Assembly: GCA_024180945.1 (NCBI GenBank)
Contig: JAKSGN010000005.1
Coordinates: 1,426,001 to 1,490,000, forward strand
DNA length: 64,000 bases
Origin: Macrophomina tecta
Taxonomy: Eukaryota > Ascomycota > Dothideomycetes > Botryosphaeriales > Botryosphaeriaceae
Reading direction: 5' to 3'
Shown: positions 21,189 through 31,718 of the stretch, in pieces
Layout: each line of letters starts with the position of its first letter
Position numbering within the stretch: the first letter of the stretch is position 1
The notes under the pieces: generated by a model
Database searches by the model: none
What the model was told of the DNA's origin: nothing
The model's input: only the letters and a program-made list of their open reading frames with translations
Program-made: the position numbers and the translations under genes

Positions 21189-22187
21189 CGAGAGAAGACC
21201 AGAAACGGCAACACAAACGGGAGTTGTACATATGTCCAGTCCTTTTATTGTTTTATTCCTTTCTCTTTATTTTCATTATCAGTAAAAATTAGGCGACGCC
21301 GCCCAGATATGTACGCGTCATCTGTAATAAGCTTGGCGTTTCCAGTTCGTTCAAAAATAAAGAAAAATACGAGTCATAGGCCGTTGGCTTTCTGCCAACG
21401 CTTGCATCTAGTCCCACTTCAGCCCTGCGCGATGCAGTTCCTCATCTCTGCGACCTTCGGGGTAATTGACCCCGCGGCGCGCCCTGCATGCCTGTCTGCC
21501 TCGTTTTTGGCCCTGAACCTACATCCTGCATACTGCATCTGCAGGGGCGATCGGGCCCCCAAGGTGCGATGCTCCTGCGGCGAAGCAGGAGGAGGTGTGC
21601 TGATGGGCCATCTCCTTCGGATTTCCCGAACACGACGCCGAGGAGCAAAGCATGATTCGGAAACGACACCCAACACCGAGTTCCGAACATCGATGTATGT
21701 GTGTTGCTTTCCTTCCTTTTTATTCCTCCCCGGTCCCCCGCGGCCCCCGCGAGTTCTTCTTCTTCTTCTTCTTCTTCTTTTTTTTTCTTCTTCTCTCTCT
21801 CCCCCACAAAAATGTGGGTCGGTGTCGAATGGCTGCGTGGGAGCAAAGGTGGCGCAAGCCACTCCCGAGACGCCCCCGCCAAAACGGCCTTCGAGTCGTG
21901 GCACCGCGTGAGATGGAAGCTTTGCGGCTGACAGACCGAGGCGCGCAAGCGTTCGGTCTCGCCATGGGTTCCTGGCGCAGAGCCTCTTCTGAACTCTAAG
22001 CGCTGTAGACTTTTCCCCCTCGGTGCGGGGCTGTTCGAGGAAAGAGCTTATGTAGGTGCTTGGTTTGGTCTTTATCGCAGTAGAACCCTTTCTCTTCTCG
22101 CGTGCAAACCGGCCTGGCTTCTCCGGAGTATCTCTTCTCCACTCTTCGTGAGCATCGTAGATTGCATGCGCCTGTGCTCCCGCCCTT
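21189..22187. other. Convergent intergenic region with CTT repeat
   Basis: Between the 3' ends of the methyltransferase and the PTH11-like gene. A CTT/T-rich microsatellite lies at 21753-21800. Low-complexity open frames cross it on both strands, but none looks like a protein. Confidence 0.5.
21753..21800. repeat. (CTT)n microsatellite
   Basis: TTC/CTT triplets run into a T-rich stretch in non-coding DNA. Confidence 0.85.
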
Positions 22188-23620
22188 TCACCTCTTCACC
22201 TCTTCGACCACGCTCCCCCCCTTCGAGCTCACGGCCTCGACCTTATGGAACGTGAGCTCGAACTCCTCCTCGACCAGGATCCCGCCTTGGTCCTCTTCGA
22301 GCGAGTTGTCGCGGCCGCCAGCGTCACCGTTGCGCGTACCATTCGCCGTCGCGCGGCTGCGGTGCGTGCCGGACAAGTAGCCACGAGCGGCATCGCCGGA
22401 GGAGCCGTTGGGCTTGGTAGAGCGCGAGGTGCCGCGGTTGGAGACAGAGTGCCAGGCCGAGGGGATGAGGCCGACGAGGACGGGTAGAGAGGCGGTGAGC
22501 AGGCCGAACGTCAGGTCGACGAGAGTCCAGGTGAGGATGCCGGTGTAGCCGTCTGTCAATACCCCGCGTCAATATTTTAGGGGGGTTGTGTGTGAGGGAG
22601 AGAGGGAAATGTTTGGGCGTATACGTACAAGTGACGTCGAGATTGATCTTCTGCTGCGCGAGCTGGCGCAGCACGCTGCCGATGCACGACACGGCGCCCG
22701 TCGAGAAGACGAGGTAGAGGCGAATTTTGGTGGAGGTGGGGAGCTTGACCTTCCAGAGCACGATGATGGGCGTCATAAGAAGGCAGAAGTCCATGACGAC
22801 GTGTATCACGGACAGGACGTTGGAGATAGTGGGCGTGGACCAACAGATGGCGGGCTGCTCGAGCTTGCCGGAGTAGATCTTGTTCCACATGGCGGGCGGA
22901 GGGGAGCACTGGAAACACGTCCAGAAGAGGGCGAGGAGAGTGTAGACTGCCAACAGGAAGAGGAAGATGTCGTTGAGAATGCGCCAGATGCGGGAGGCCA
23001 TTCCCGTCAGGCGGCGGTTGAAGAGGGTGATGGAGATTTTGATGATGCCTACGGAGGTGAAGAACAGGATCTTGCATGTTACCCCGAGCTAGGAACTGTT
23101 AGTGACGGGAGCGAGTCAGAGTTCAGCTGGGGAAGGGAGGCCTACCCAGTTGAAGGTGTTGTATTCTTCGTAGGTGACATCCCAAATGTGACGACCTCCT
23201 CCTCCATCTATCACCATGGCTATTTGGAGAGCGGGATAGGTGATCGCCATGATCTGTGGGGGTGTTTTAGTTGAGTAGGCCTTGGAGTCGGGAAGTGTCT
23301 CTTACCGCCCCTGGAATCAGCACCCAATCGTCGGCACCCCAGCGCAAACCAGTTCGAAACAGCCGCAGGGCCAGACGGGCGCCGGTCACAAAAGCCATGA
23401 CGAAGATGCAGACGCACATGCCGATGATGATGCCCGTCTGCTTGTCTTCATATTCGTAGCCTGCTGGACGCTTGGAAAGAAAGGTGTAGCCTTTATCGGC
23501 ATCGACTTTGCTGCCCATGTGGACAGCACGAAGCATACCCTTGACGATCCAGTAGTCATCTTGAGTGGCAGGTGGGGAACCGATGAGCGCTGATCGGACA
23601 GAGGTTGTGGAGTTGGGCAT
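22188..23620 (-). CDS. PTH11-like integral membrane protein (fungal rhodopsin-domain family)
   Basis: Four exons on the minus strand: 23306-23620, 23146-23253, 22629-23088 and 22188-22552, giving 415 residues. All three introns have GT-AG ends and keep phase. About seven hydrophobic segments are visible, starting with GIIIGMCVCIFVMAFVTGARLALRL. Family landmarks are WGADDWVLIPGA at the first junction, ..NTFNWLGVTCKILFFTSVGIIKISI across the second, and DVTYGYTGILTWTLVDLTFGLLTASLPVL across the third. The C-terminus is a Ser/Gly/Glu-rich cytoplasmic tail. Such proteins form a huge fungal family related to the Magnaporthe surface-sensing receptor Pth11. Most are untested; a receptor role is inference. 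I see no N-terminal CFEM domain, so it belongs to the shorter subgroup. Confidence 0.85.
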
Positions 23621-24854
23621 GTTGGGGAGTCACAGCGAGGGTGCTGGTCAGCCGTGACGTTCCAATTGCCCAAAGGAGAGCGGCAGGAGCATTTAACAAT
23701 AGCGACTATCAGACGCCCAGGTCGCACCCACGACGTCGTATAATGCGCGGGGGACGGACGATGCTTTTTTCTGCAATGGTCGTTAGACAATCTTCAGGCT
23801 AATTGGCACTATTTCACGTCAGCGAGTCGTGGAGACCCGGCGTCCTCCGACTCACCAGGAGATCCCAGGCTCAGATGCAGGACCAACTCATCAGACTTTG
23901 GTGATGTGCTCCCGACGGCGGAAGAGAAGAGGGATCTACCACAGGGGAGTGAATCAAGGCCAGACTGCACGATAAACCGCGGCCCGGCGCCATGGAATAG
24001 GCCGCCGGGCGCCCTTTTCGAAAGGCCATCAGGTCGCGGGCCGTGGTCGATTCAGGCGCTTCCCAGCACGCGTCTCGTGATTCAAGGCTCTCCGCCGCCA
24101 AGGGCGGTCGAGGGAGCGACCCTGCAGCGGTGTCGGACAAGAGGAGCGGATTCTCGAACGGTCGGCAAATAGGCAGGTCGGCAGTTACGTTAATATCGAG
24201 AGATGCGCAAGGATAGACAGCGGGGCATGGGTGGTTCGATGGCTGGCAAGATCCGTGGAACCGCAGGGTCGGGAAACTGCCCGCGCAGGCAGAGAGAAGC
24301 GAGATTGCCCAGCAGGGGCCGCGGCTGCTGCTGCCCGCCTTGCCAGCTGTTTGCTGCGGCGCGGACGGCGGAGACGGTCGGGCAAGCGCCTAATTGCCCA
24401 CAGCCCGCCGTGCTCGCGTCGCGTCTCGGAACGACGGCGTGCAGACGAGCGGGCCCTGGCCTCGTGGTCGGCGCTGCCTGGCGAGGATGCAACGGGCGCG
24501 GCAGACGTTCGAAAATGCAGCTCGCGTCTCTCAACACCATCCCGGCGCTATCGTCGAGCAGGCAGCGGAGCGAGCTCTCGCGGTATTTGCCAGGCCCCGC
24601 GGTGCGCGCGCCCGGAGATCACCATGGCCAGGATCGCCTCTCGCTCCTATAGAGCTACCTGCTTGCCCTATTCGGTCTGTGGCGGCCGGCCGATCTGTGC
24701 AACTACTCGTCCGCTCTCTTCGCTAAATACACCCTCTCGCCCAGCCCACGACAGCTGCTCACCACTGCTCTCCTGCCGGATCCGACCGGCTGCCTGACCC
24801 TCTGTCCTTTACCCGCCTTTAATTTCTAATCTCCCCCTCCCTCCCAGCACCGCC
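23621..24854. other. Divergent intergenic region, PTH11-like / hydrolase
   Basis: About 1.2 kb, conspicuously GC-rich between 24000 and 24700, and holding both promoters. A pyrimidine-rich stretch (about 24790-24850) precedes the hydrolase start. No gene is supported despite overlapping open frames. Confidence 0.5.
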
Positions 24855-26183
24855 ATGGTGCGGCTCAACCCCCTCGCTGCCTCCCTGCTGTGCGGCTCAG
24901 CGCTTCTGGGAGCCGCCCAATGTCTGGATGCCAGCGCGTGCGTTGGCGTCAAAGCGATTGCGCCGGGGTGCCAGTCGCAAGAGACCCTGCACTATCGCGA
25001 CTTCTTCTACGTGGGGGGCAGATACGTGAATAGCGCGGCCGGCAACCTGACTTACGACCAAATCTACGTCGAGAAGCTTACTCCGGCAACTGGCGTGACC
25101 CAGCCAAAGCCAATCGTCTTTTTCCACGGCGGAGGTGCGTTATCCGTCGCAGAAGCTACCGAAGCTCCGTTGTGGCTGTCGCTTGCTAACCTCAAACAGG
25201 CACTTCGGGAGTGGTAAGCATGAAGCTTCTTGATCCGCCAAGCCACACCTTCCGAACTCTCTTCTTACTTACGTCCGCAGACATGGCTCAACACCCCGGA
25301 CAACCGCAAGGGCTTCGCTTCCTACTTCCTGGATCGGGGCTACCAGGTCTACCTCCTCGACCAGACCTCCGTCGGCCGCGGAAGCGAGGAGGACCTCACC
25401 AACTTTCCCCTCCGCATCGGCTCGACCGCCGAAATCAGCGAGAGGGGCTTTACCGTGCCCGAGCTCACCAACGCCTACCCGCAGTCGCAGAACCACACGC
25501 AATGGCCCGGCACCGGCCTGAAGGGTGACCCCATCTTCGACGCCTTCCAGTCCACCTTCATCCCGCTCACCTCCAACCTGACCGCCCAGGAGCTGTCCAT
25601 GCGCGCCTCCGGCTGCGCCCTGCTCGAGCTGATCGGGCCCTCGTACCTCGTCTCGCACTCCATCGGCGCCCTGCACCCAATCCTCCTCTCCAACGACTGC
25701 CCCGCCCTCGTCGCCGGCAACATCAACCTCGAGCCCGCCACCATCCCCTTCCAGTCCTACACCGGCAACACCACCTCCTCTGTCGGTCGCACCACCGCCC
25801 GCCCCTGGGGCCTGACTAACACGCGAATCGACTACGAGCCCGCCGCCGCCAGCTCGAGCGAGCTCAAGACCACCGTCGTCGGCGAGGACACGCTCGCTAA
25901 GCGCAGCTGCATCATGCAGGCCGAGCCGCCCCGTCTGCTGCCCAAGATCGCTTCTGTGCCGTATGTTGCGCTGACCGGCGATGCGAGCCCGCATATGACG
26001 TATGATCACTGCGTCATTGACTACCTGGAGCAGGCCGGTGGAAGCCCTGAGTGGATCAAGCTGGGTGAGCTTGGTATCTACGGCAATGGCCACTTTGGTT
26101 TCTTAGAGCTGAACAACTTGGAGATTGCCGCTGTTGTGCACGACTGGATCTTAAGCAGGGAGGCGAGGGAGACAACGGCTTGA
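24855..26183 (+). CDS. Secreted alpha/beta-hydrolase (esterase-like)
   Basis: Three exons, 24855-25134, 25200-25213 (only 14 nt) and 25281-26183, give 398 residues. The tiny exon completes the oxyanion-hole segment: FFHGGG, then TSGV, then TWLNTPDNRKGFASYFLDRGY, as in related fungal hydrolases. A signal peptide covers about residues 1-23. The nucleophile is probably Ser225 in SHSIG, a variant of GXSXG in which the first Gly is Ser. An acid in the GDASPHMTYDH region and His in NGHFGFLE complete a likely triad. Several N-glycosylation sequons suggest secretion. The natural substrate is unknown. A putative AATAAA polyadenylation signal lies at 26229-26234. Confidence 0.85.
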
Positions 26184-26714
26184 AGGCTGTGAGGTGTAAT
26201 GAAGTTGATGATAGATTCGCTTCTGAGAAATAAATCTATTTAATAGTTGACGCTCGGACTGTTCGCCGGAAGCACTCGCTGTGACATACCATCGTTTTGC
26301 AGCTGCAATGCTCAACAAAGACAAACATGAGGACACTTCTCTTCATTACCCTCGGAGGTGAGTGGAAGTGAGGTGATCGATAGCCTGAGAACACACGTCG
26401 CCGCGCCTGTGCAATTAAGCCTAGCAGCAAAAGAGTAAAATGAACACCCCCAGTTCGGGAGAGGTAAACTTAGACACTTTGGGACTTTTGGTTTTGTTGA
26501 AGAAGGAGTGTGCTCGACAGTTTTCGAACAGAACACATTCGATTGCCCTTCTCGAAACCCCTTTTCGTCTTAGATCACAGTCAGCAGCTTTGCTCAGTAA
26601 AAGAAAACGGGTGTACCAGCAGGCCAAGGGCATATATATTCCGGCATGCCGATAGGCGAAAGTGAACGTGGGAGCGCATGATATGATAACTGCGAGCTTG
26701 AGTATTTTTGTAGT
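26184..26714. other. Convergent intergenic region
   Basis: Lies between the hydrolase and TYW2 3' ends; A/T-rich. Contains AATAAA at 26229-26234. No gene seen. Confidence 0.5.
26229..26234 (+). terminator. Putative polyadenylation signal of the hydrolase gene
   Basis: AATAAA about 46 bp after the stop codon, in A/T-rich DNA. Fungal signals are loose, so this is only a candidate. Confidence 0.4.
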
Positions 26715-28436
26715 CTATTTCATATCAGGCCTTGGCATGCTGCTTCCCGTAGGGGAAATCCAAATGTCCAGCACGCAATGCAGCACGCCGGGCGCATACG
26801 TCTTGACTTTCTCGACATGCTCCAACCTGACCGCATCCTCGCCTCCTCCATCACCGCTATCATCCGTGCCCGCCTCACACCTCTCCGCATCTCTCTCCGC
26901 TCTGGCCAACACCCAGATCTTCCGCACCTCGATCACAACCTCCGCCGCCCTCGCACCCACCTCACCCTCCCCAAAATTCTCATGCAAATGCACCCACCCG
27001 CCCAGCCACGGATCCAGCACTCTCACCGCCGTCTCCCACGCGCCTCTCGACGACGGCAACAACCCCGCATTAACATGCCTGACAGGCGGCAGCGCAGCGC
27101 CACTCGCCCGCAGCCCCTCCACCCGCTCCGCCGCCCTCGCATTCGACTCCAGAAAAACCACGAGATCCTTCTCTCGCGCCGCGCGCTCCACATCGCCTTC
27201 CGTCCCCTCCACCCCTTCCCCAACAACGCCCACCCGCCACCCGTTCGCAGCCGCCCCCCTCCTCAACCCCTCCACGCTCCACGGATTGATCTCCCACCCC
27301 AGCACCCGCCTCACGCCCGCCTTCCGATACGAGAACGCGAAATACCCGATCCCGGCATACAGATCGACGGCCGCACACCCTTGCCCTCTCCCCTCCTGTC
27401 CCGCGCGGATAGCGGTGTGCACCGACGGGAGCGCCAGCACCCGCGCCTTCTCCTTCACGTTCCCGCGGCTGAACATGGTGTACAGCGGGGCCCACGTCTG
27501 CGCGATGCCGTTCTGCCGCGCCGAGCACCAGAAGGCCGCGGCGAAGTCGTTGGGGGTGGGCGCGTGCGTGGGGGCGAGGCGCGGGCCGAAGGAGCCGTGG
27601 AGGGGGTGGAGGGAGGTTGGGGAGCGGAGGATGTTTTCTTGTTGCTCTCCTCCGTCGCCTCCTCCTCCTCCTCCTCCTCCTCCTCCTTCTTCTTCTTTGA
27701 GTTGGGGTTCAGTTGCGGGCTCTTTCGCTTCAGTGGTGGTGTGGGAGGAGTGATGGTTTGTGGAGGGCGCGATGGGCGCGTTGACGGCGATGTGCGTGAC
27801 GCCGAGATGCGTGGCGACGTGCGTGAAGAGCGTGGTGAAGACGGTGCTGGTGAGGGGGTGCGTTGCGGTGAGGGTCGTCCAGGCGGGGCGGTGGAAGGTG
27901 TGAGCGGGGAGCAGAAGGAGCGGCGGATAGATGGAGTAGGTGGAAGGGAGGTCAGCGGTGAGGAGGGTGGGGTTGAGGGAGAGGGCGGCTAGGATGGCTG
28001 GGGGGAGGGCGGAGAGGGCGGCGTGGAAGGCGGCACGGAGAGGGTTGGTTGGCTGGAGGGAGGAAGACGGCCTCGGGTGGGATTGGTCGGTGAGGCGGGT
28101 TATGTAAATGCTGGTGTATGAATCGGGCCTGAGAAGGGATTCGAGAAGTGGTGCGAAGCGTCCGAGATGCTCTGCAAGGCTGGGTTCGTCTTCCTTCGGG
28201 TAGTCGGTGGGTGTGTGCTGGATGTCCAAAAGGATCGGTATGGCGAAGACTTTCCCGGCCTCATCATCCTGATTCGATGAACGCGCTTCATTAGTCCGCT
28301 CTAGACGGGAGTATGGCGCAATCTTCCTCCTTTTGTCGAGGATGTGGTGCTCTTCGAGGAATGATTTTACGGTTTTGACGTGCCGCGCCGGAACGACTAG
28401 AGCATACCGATCGGGGGTTCCTGGGGATGCCTTCAT
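26715..28436 (-). CDS. TYW2: tRNA wybutosine-synthesizing protein 2 (TYW2/Trm12)
   Basis: Intronless, 573 residues from ATG 28436; the frame continues upstream for 69 codons but without an ATG at its head. Known role: transfers the aminocarboxypropyl group of SAM to the wyosine intermediate at position 37 of tRNA-Phe. The SAM motif is DLYAGIGYFAFSYRKAG followed by GWEINPWSVEGLRRGA, diagnostic of TYW2 rather than TRM5. FGPRLAPTH, FSRGNVKEKARV, ENFGEGE and the C-terminal VKTYAPGVLHCVLDI also fit. A low-complexity insertion (KEEEGGGGGGGGGGDGGE) precedes the catalytic domain and corresponds to a CTC repeat at about 27656-27690 on the plus strand. Several other Ser/Thr/Ala-rich stretches make it longer than the yeast protein. 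Confidence 0.88.
   Translation of the reverse strand: MKASPGTPDRYALVVPARHVKTVKSFLEEHHILDKRRKIAPYSRLERTNEARSSNQDDEAGKVFAIPILLDIQHTPTDYPKEDEPSLAEHLGRFAPLLESLLRPDSYTSIYITRLTDQSHPRPSSSLQPTNPLRAAFHAALSALPPAILAALSLNPTLLTADLPSTYSIYPPLLLLPAHTFHRPAWTTLTATHPLTSTVFTTLFTHVATHLGVTHIAVNAPIAPSTNHHSSHTTTEAKEPATEPQLKEEEGGGGGGGGGGDGGEQQENILRSPTSLHPLHGSFGPRLAPTHAPTPNDFAAAFWCSARQNGIAQTWAPLYTMFSRGNVKEKARVLALPSVHTAIRAGQEGRGQGCAAVDLYAGIGYFAFSYRKAGVRRVLGWEINPWSVEGLRRGAAANGWRVGVVGEGVEGTEGDVERAAREKDLVVFLESNARAAERVEGLRASGAALPPVRHVNAGLLPSSRGAWETAVRVLDPWLGGWVHLHENFGEGEVGARAAEVVIEVRKIWVLARAERDAERCEAGTDDSGDGGGEDAVRLEHVEKVKTYAPGVLHCVLDIWISPTGSSMPRPDMK
27656..27690. repeat. (CTC)n microsatellite in the TYW2 coding region
   Basis: Triplet repeat encoding poly-Gly/Glu on the minus strand. 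It is in frame, so length changes would be tolerated. Confidence 0.8.
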
Positions 28437-29153
28437 GATTGAGAGTGTGGCAAGGAGTGAGGTATAAGTGGAGGTAAAATCAAGGCCGAAGGAATGGATC
28501 CGGATGAGGAAAGTTGAGAGCGGAGGCAGTCGAGGAAATTTTCTTAAGGCAAAGGATTTTTCGTACGCTGTTCTGATTGAGCGACAGAACAGCCGAGGAT
28601 AGCCTTTAGGCTGCTTGAAGCTAGAAGATATCAAGGTAAACAAGAGTTTGAAGAAGACTTCAGATTGGGATTATTGAGAGAGTCAGGTGTTGTGCATGTG
28701 TATAACGAGAGCAGGTAGCTTGTTCCGCTACCGCCGAAGATAACCCGGAGATCAGCTCTGCTCACGGTAGCGGACGTCGTGTTCTGGAGACTTCTCTGTT
28801 TTGTGTATTCTACAGGAACTAGGTTCTATGGGGCGACTGAATGCATTCCTATCGCGGGGAGACCCTCAGGAACCCGATGCAAGGGTTTTCACCCTTGTTA
28901 CACCAGGTACCCCTCAATGCAGCGTTGGCCGAAGGACTGGCCGCGTCGGATGGCGTACGTCATTGACTGGATTCGTTGTGCCACCATCGACGCCTTGTCT
29001 GGCTGAGCTGTTGCACATCAAGCTTGGTATCCCACCTTGATGCCGCCCATGATCTTCCCCGCAGCTCCTCGCTCTGCCAATGCCATTTTGTTTTTCAGGA
29101 AGAAACAGCTTTCACATCCGAAAAGTGCGGCACAGCTCCGACCGCTGGGCTCG
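28437..29153. other. Intergenic upstream of TYW2 and the DUF4385 relic
   Basis: Divergent upstream DNA. Nothing recognisable apart from ordinary promoter-like sequence. Confidence 0.4.
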
Positions 29154-29729
29154 ATGTCTAAATCGGAACGAGATTCATCCCACCCAACCGTCAAGCCTTC
29201 TTATGACCATCTGATGAGCTATCGCATCGGCCGTAGCGAGTAGGGCGTGCTAACCTTCGAACCATACAAATCGTCCCTATTACCGCTCTGGCGGTTTCGA
29301 ACGCCAGAAGTGGCCCGCAAAAGTTCCAAGGACCTGTGGGCGCGATTCGAACAGTACGATAGGGAAGATGACTTTGTTGGCATGGACATGTGTAGAAAAT
29401 TTATCCAGATGGTTTGTTGCCTCCAACTGTCGATAAGTTGGCGTGATGGAAGATGGCAACAGAAGGTTGACGGAAGCATCTAGGGCATGACCCGAGCGAA
29501 ACGCTATGCCAATCACGCAGGTGGCCGTAAATACAGTAAAAGCGACGGTACCGAATTGCCAAAGAGCGCAAGCCACAAGGGCGCAAAGGAGAAACTAGAA
29601 GCGTCTGAAATTTTCCGCAAAGTCTGGAACCGGTGCAGAGCCCATGACGGATACCAGGAGAAGAAGGGGAAATTTCTCAAAGAACAAAGGGAATGGGACA
29701 AGATACAGCAAATTGCGCGAGGAGTATAG
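29154..29729 (+). pseudogene. Broken DUF4385-family gene
   Basis: From ATG 29154 the frame reads to an in-frame TAG at 29241-29243 and then continues in the same frame as GVLTFEPYKSSLLPLWRF, RKSSKDLWARF and DDFVGMDMCRKFIQM. A 72-bp GT-AG intron (29412-29483) follows, then GMTRAKRYANHAGGRKYS to a stop at 29729. This matches the small DUF4385 family (function unknown, found in bacteria and fungi) as I remember it. The expected sequence around the stop is GRGEQGVL, so the TAG replaces a Gln codon (CAG to TAG). About a dozen residues that normally precede the YR(I/V)GR motif also seem to be missing. The intron and the rest of the frame are intact, so decay looks recent. Sequencing error at the stop cannot be excluded. 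Confidence 0.65.
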
Positions 29730-29974
29730 CGATGCGCTCGTTCCATTTCACACCGCCTCACAAAAAGTCGCATTATCGTCTGCGTGACATGTCGGCGTAA
29801 GGATTGCGTCATGAAAAATAAACCGACTACTACTTCAACCTCAGACACCGCTGTCTATCATGATACATGCGAATTGAGCTTCGAAAGGAATTCCGACCGG
29901 TAGGACCAGAAACGCCATGGACCAATTAACGCCTTTGCGCAAAAACAACCAGATTCCGGACGACCAGGGATTTA

Positions 29975-30595
29975 CTAGGAAGAATCGGCAGCAACCTTCT
30001 GCTTCGGCGTCGAATGGACCTGGACGGAGTCAATATGAGAAGTTCCCGGATGGCTAGATCGACTCACAGCTTCCGCAAAAGCAATCCACTCGCTAATGCC
30101 TTTCGAATATGGATCCTCCGTCTCGTCTGGCGCCACCTCGTGGCCCCAAATGACCACCTCGTCGAACTCGCCGATCTCTTCCATCACGCGCACGTCAATG
30201 CGTTGTTCTCCATCATCCTGATCGGCGTCGGTTTCGCGTTCGGCTTCGGTTTGGGGGAGGACTTTGGAAGTGTTGCTCAAGACAGCGCCTGCAGTTGTTT
30301 CAGCCGCCACGGTCGCTCATATTGACTGATAATGGCGCACCTCTGTAGCCGTCAGGCAGTTGCAACTTACGACCGGAGAGCTTACGGCCGCGGAAATGGG
30401 CGGTGTGCGTGCCGTCTGCGAAGGCATGTCAGCCTGGGATATACATGCTCGCGGTTTTGCAAACCCACCATCCTTTTCCTCCACCCTCCAAAAACGATCA
30501 GCAGCGTTCACAGGGCCATTGTGTTCGATGCGGCAAGGTAGCAGGTTGGGGGTGCATTTGCCAGAATGGGCAGAAGAGCGCTGGATGGATAGCAT
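29975..30595 (-). CDS. RNH203: Ribonuclease H2 subunit C
   Basis: Four exons on the minus strand: 30469-30595, 30341-30415, 30068-30288 and 29975-30019, giving 155 residues. The spliced protein starts MLSIQRSSAHSGKCTPNLLP and runs through CRIEHNGPVNAADRFW, HFRGRKLSGRKLQLPDGYRG, AVLSNTSKVLP and FDEVVIWGHE to EWIAFAEAVHSTPKQK, in the order of fungal RNase H2C proteins. It is the non-catalytic subunit that, with subunit B, scaffolds the catalytic subunit A; the trimer removes ribonucleotides and RNA-DNA hybrids from nuclear DNA. All introns are tiny (53, 52 and 48 bp). The last one is a multiple of three and free of stops, so retention would insert 16 residues just before the C-terminus. Confidence 0.85.
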
Positions 30596-31718
30596 GGCTG
30601 CTGGGAGATTCCGAGGTGGTGTTGAAAGAGCTGAGAACGGGAGACGCGTCGAACAAGCGCGACGCGTTGGCGCGTTCCAGGCAGAGCGGGACCAGATCGG
30701 CAGCGGCGACGATAAGATAAGCATCAGGCCTGTCGCATTGGCGATCGGCAAAGCTCCAGGTCTGCACGCCGTCTCACCATTGCCACACCAGCACCAGCTC
30801 CTCGTCGCGACCAAATCCAAAGTGTGCTGACCGGAGGCTTGCTGGCGCCCAGAAGGAAGCAAAGCGAGCTTTCCGCGTTGCGAATTAGGCGAAGGCGGAT
30901 ATGTGCGGGTGTGTACATCGGGCGCGGCCATCGACGATAAGTCTCCGCATCGCTCTCAAACGGCTATGCAGGGCGCCCACCGGGTCGCCTCCATCCGCAA
31001 CCCTCACCAGCATGACTGACGCCTGTCGCATCTTCGCCCATTGCCTGCCCCCTCGTGGTCCGCCATTGCTGGCAGCTATGCGCCACCTTCTGCAGCTGTC
31101 GGGCAAACAGCAGACGCCTTCCAGTCTCTCAGCGCGCCGCCTGCGCGTCGGACGGAGTTTCTAAATAGACCGCAGCCCGAGCCTCGATCCCGAAAACGTC
31201 ATTGATGCGCTCCAAAAGGCAAAGCTGGGGCAGACGAGAGACAGTTCCCACCACCAGTCTACGCCCGATGCGACAAATAGACCACCCTTCCGGTCACTCG
31301 AGGTACCTCTCATTCACCAATTGCCCCACCAACCATGTCACCGCCCTGGGGTGCGCCTGTCCGCCATGGACCCGTGCCAGATTCCGCCTCCGAAGCTCAG
31401 GTGCCGCCGCCCTAGGGTAAATTGAGCCCTGAGTAACTTCTTTCCGTTGCACCTAGCTTGCTATTCCTCCCTCCCGGCCCGCGTTGTCTTTGTCCAAATC
31501 CCTTTGTTGCTTGTTCCTCACCCTCTCTCTCCCGGCAGCTGCACCACTGAGCGTTCCTCGCCTTTGCCGAACCACCTTGTTGCGCACGGCTTACGCTTCA
31601 AGCTTCTCGCAGCAGTCCCTCGGCCACCGTCGCGCCGGTTTCGTTGCCTAAACTCGGGCACAAGCTCTCGGAGAGCTTCAGCGCGACTCCAACCTGAGAC
31701 CTGCACACTACAGCTCCA
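30596..31718. other. Divergent intergenic region, RNH203 / CFA synthase-like
   Basis: About 1.1 kb containing both promoters. Pyrimidine-rich DNA near 31480-31560 probably belongs to the leader of the plus-strand gene. No further gene supported. Confidence 0.5.

Noticed and set aside
21419..21948. Overlapping minus-strand frames of about 160 residues
   Set aside because: Created by the CTT repeat (runs of Glu or Arg) with no protein-like sequence on either side.
12540..23620. Secondary-metabolite gene cluster
   Set aside because: Although a phosphopantetheinyl transferase and a LaeA-like methyltransferase are near each other, no PKS, NRPS, terpene synthase or tailoring set is present.
25269..26093. 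274-codon minus-strand frame opposite the hydrolase
   Set aside because: Gly/Val-rich antisense shadow; the plus strand carries the hydrolase motifs.
26778..27992. 404-codon plus-strand frame opposite TYW2
   Set aside because: Arg/Pro and Gly-rich mirror of the GC-rich TYW2 coding sequence, while the minus strand has clear TYW2 motifs.
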